From Anaerolineales bacterium UBA3940 (GTDB lineage: Bacteria; Chloroflexota; Anaerolineae; Aggregatilineales; UBA3940): 6,258 nucleotides of DNA. A program made the translations under genes and the position numbers. Numbering within the stretch: position 1 is the first letter of the stretch; each line of letters opens with the position of its first letter. The notes beneath the pieces were generated by a model. That model saw only the letters and a list, made by a program, of their open reading frames with translations, was not told the DNA's origin and did not search any database. Below are positions 5,552 through 6,258 of this stretch, one piece after another. The DNA lies in NCBI GenBank assembly GCA_002385675.1, contig DGDY01000259.1, positions 1 to 6,258 of the forward strand. The letters run 5' to 3'.

Positions 5552-6258
5552 ATGAAGCCCCCCATCGTCGTGATCGGTATTGGCAACCTGGGCAAGACCT
5601 TCGCGCAGGCGTTTCTGCGGATGGGTCACCCCGTCTACCCCGTGCTGCGGAATATGGACCCCGGCGAGGTCGCGCGTGAGGTCCCCGAACCGGCGCTCGT
5701 GCTCGTCGCGGTGCGGGAGGAGCATCTGCACGGGATACTGGGCAGCCTGCCCGCGACCTGGCGCGACCGCATCGCGCTGGTGCAGAACGAACTGCTGCCG
5801 CGCGACTGGCAGGCCCACGATCTGCCGGAGCCGACCGTCGCGGTGGTGTGGTTTGAGCGGCGCAAGCATCTGCCCCCCACGCCCTACTACCCGAACCCGG
5901 TCTACGGGCCGCATGCCGACATCCTGCTTGATGCGATGGCCGAACTTGAGATGGAGTCCGTCCACGTGACCGACCCCGACGACCTGCTCTTTGAGATGGT
6001 GCGCAAGAACCTGTACATCGTGGCGAAGAACATCGTCGGGCTGGCGGTAGAGGGCACGGTTGGCGAGGTATGGGCCGAGCACCGCGAACTGTTCGAGCAG
6101 GTGGCGGAGGAAGTGCTTGACGTGCAGGAGTGGCTTGCCGGGAAGCCGCTGCCCCGCGAGCGGCTAATGGCCCAGCTTGACCACGATATCACCGAGTTGC
6201 CCGACAAGAGCACGAAAGGCAGCTCTGCACCCATCCGGCTCCGGCGGATGATCGCGCA
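5552..6258 (+). CDS. Rossmann-fold NAD(P)-binding protein of unassigned family, 3' end missing
   Basis: The frame stays open from ATG 5552 to the window edge, giving 235 residues without a stop; the gene is incomplete. GGAGG (5541-5545) lies 6 nt upstream, the clearest ribosome-binding site in the window. The N-terminus is a dinucleotide-binding beta-alpha-beta unit: strand IVVIGIG, glycines 9, 11 and 14 (GIGNLG), a helix, then strand PVYPVLR, followed by ALVLVAVRE (48-56) as a later strand. The order resembles 6-phosphogluconate dehydrogenase-like and ketopantoate reductase-like enzymes, in which a helical domain follows; here residues about 145-195 look helical (MVRKNLYIVAKNIVGL and EHRELFEQVAEEVLDVQEWL). 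I do not see the K-x-x-x-N catalytic pattern of those families, so no substrate is proposed. GSSAPIRLRRMIA lies just before the edge. Codon use matches its neighbours, so recent transfer is not indicated. Confidence 0.75.
   Translation, partial: MKPPIVVIGIGNLGKTFAQAFLRMGHPVYPVLRNMDPGEVAREVPEPALVLVAVREEHLHGILGSLPATWRDRIALVQNELLPRDWQAHDLPEPTVAVVWFERRKHLPPTPYYPNPVYGPHADILLDAMAELEMESVHVTDPDDLLFEMVRKNLYIVAKNIVGLAVEGTVGEVWAEHRELFEQVAEEVLDVQEWLAGKPLPRERLMAQLDHDITELPDKSTKGSSAPIRLRRMIA

Noticed and set aside
5069..6082. Long - strand open frame (337 codons) spanning the end of alr and the next gene
   Set aside because: It runs across two + strand genes and their intergenic region, is H/Q/D/R-rich and shows no motif. 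It is an effect of codon bias.

Overview
The window is GC-rich, densely coded and read entirely on the + strand. It holds most of one branched-chain amino acid (LIV / HAAT family) ABC importer operon, then a biosynthetic alanine racemase gene, then the start of a Rossmann-fold protein gene that runs off the right edge. The long LivM, the C-rich intergenic stem-loop and the general style of the proteins suggest a Chloroflexota (Anaerolineae-like) bacterium. That assignment is an inference from familiarity, not a computed placement.

Region by region: 1-140 is the last 45 codons of a periplasmic-type substrate-binding protein. 141-269 is a structured intergenic region with a 14-bp stem-loop, a direct repeat of one stem arm, and a good ribosome-binding site. 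270-4134 is livH, livM, livG and livF in the classical order, tightly packed (10-nt gap, 20-nt overlap, 1-nt TGATG overlap), so it is almost certainly one transcript with translational coupling. 4135-4297 is an intergenic region with a strong C-rich/G-rich stem-loop, probably the operon terminator, that is also a G-quadruplex motif on the - strand, followed by two more dyads. 4298-5443 is alr. 5444-5550 holds a small stem-loop and a plausible promoter. 5552-6258 is an incomplete gene for an NAD(P)-binding protein of unassigned family, with a strong ribosome-binding site.

How the genes work together: the binding protein captures the ligand outside the membrane (leucine, isoleucine, valine or another amino acid, amide or urea-type ligand). 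LivH and LivM form the membrane channel, and LivG and LivF are the two ATPase subunits. Alr makes D-alanine for peptidoglycan and appears to be a separate transcription unit. No link between the last gene and the others can be read from the sequence.

I found no mobile element, CRISPR array, tRNA or rRNA, and nothing that amounts to a new multi-gene system. The most interesting parts are the two structured intergenic regions: the competing hairpins before livH and the quadruplex/terminator after livF. The long N-terminal extension of LivM and the unassigned terminal gene come next.
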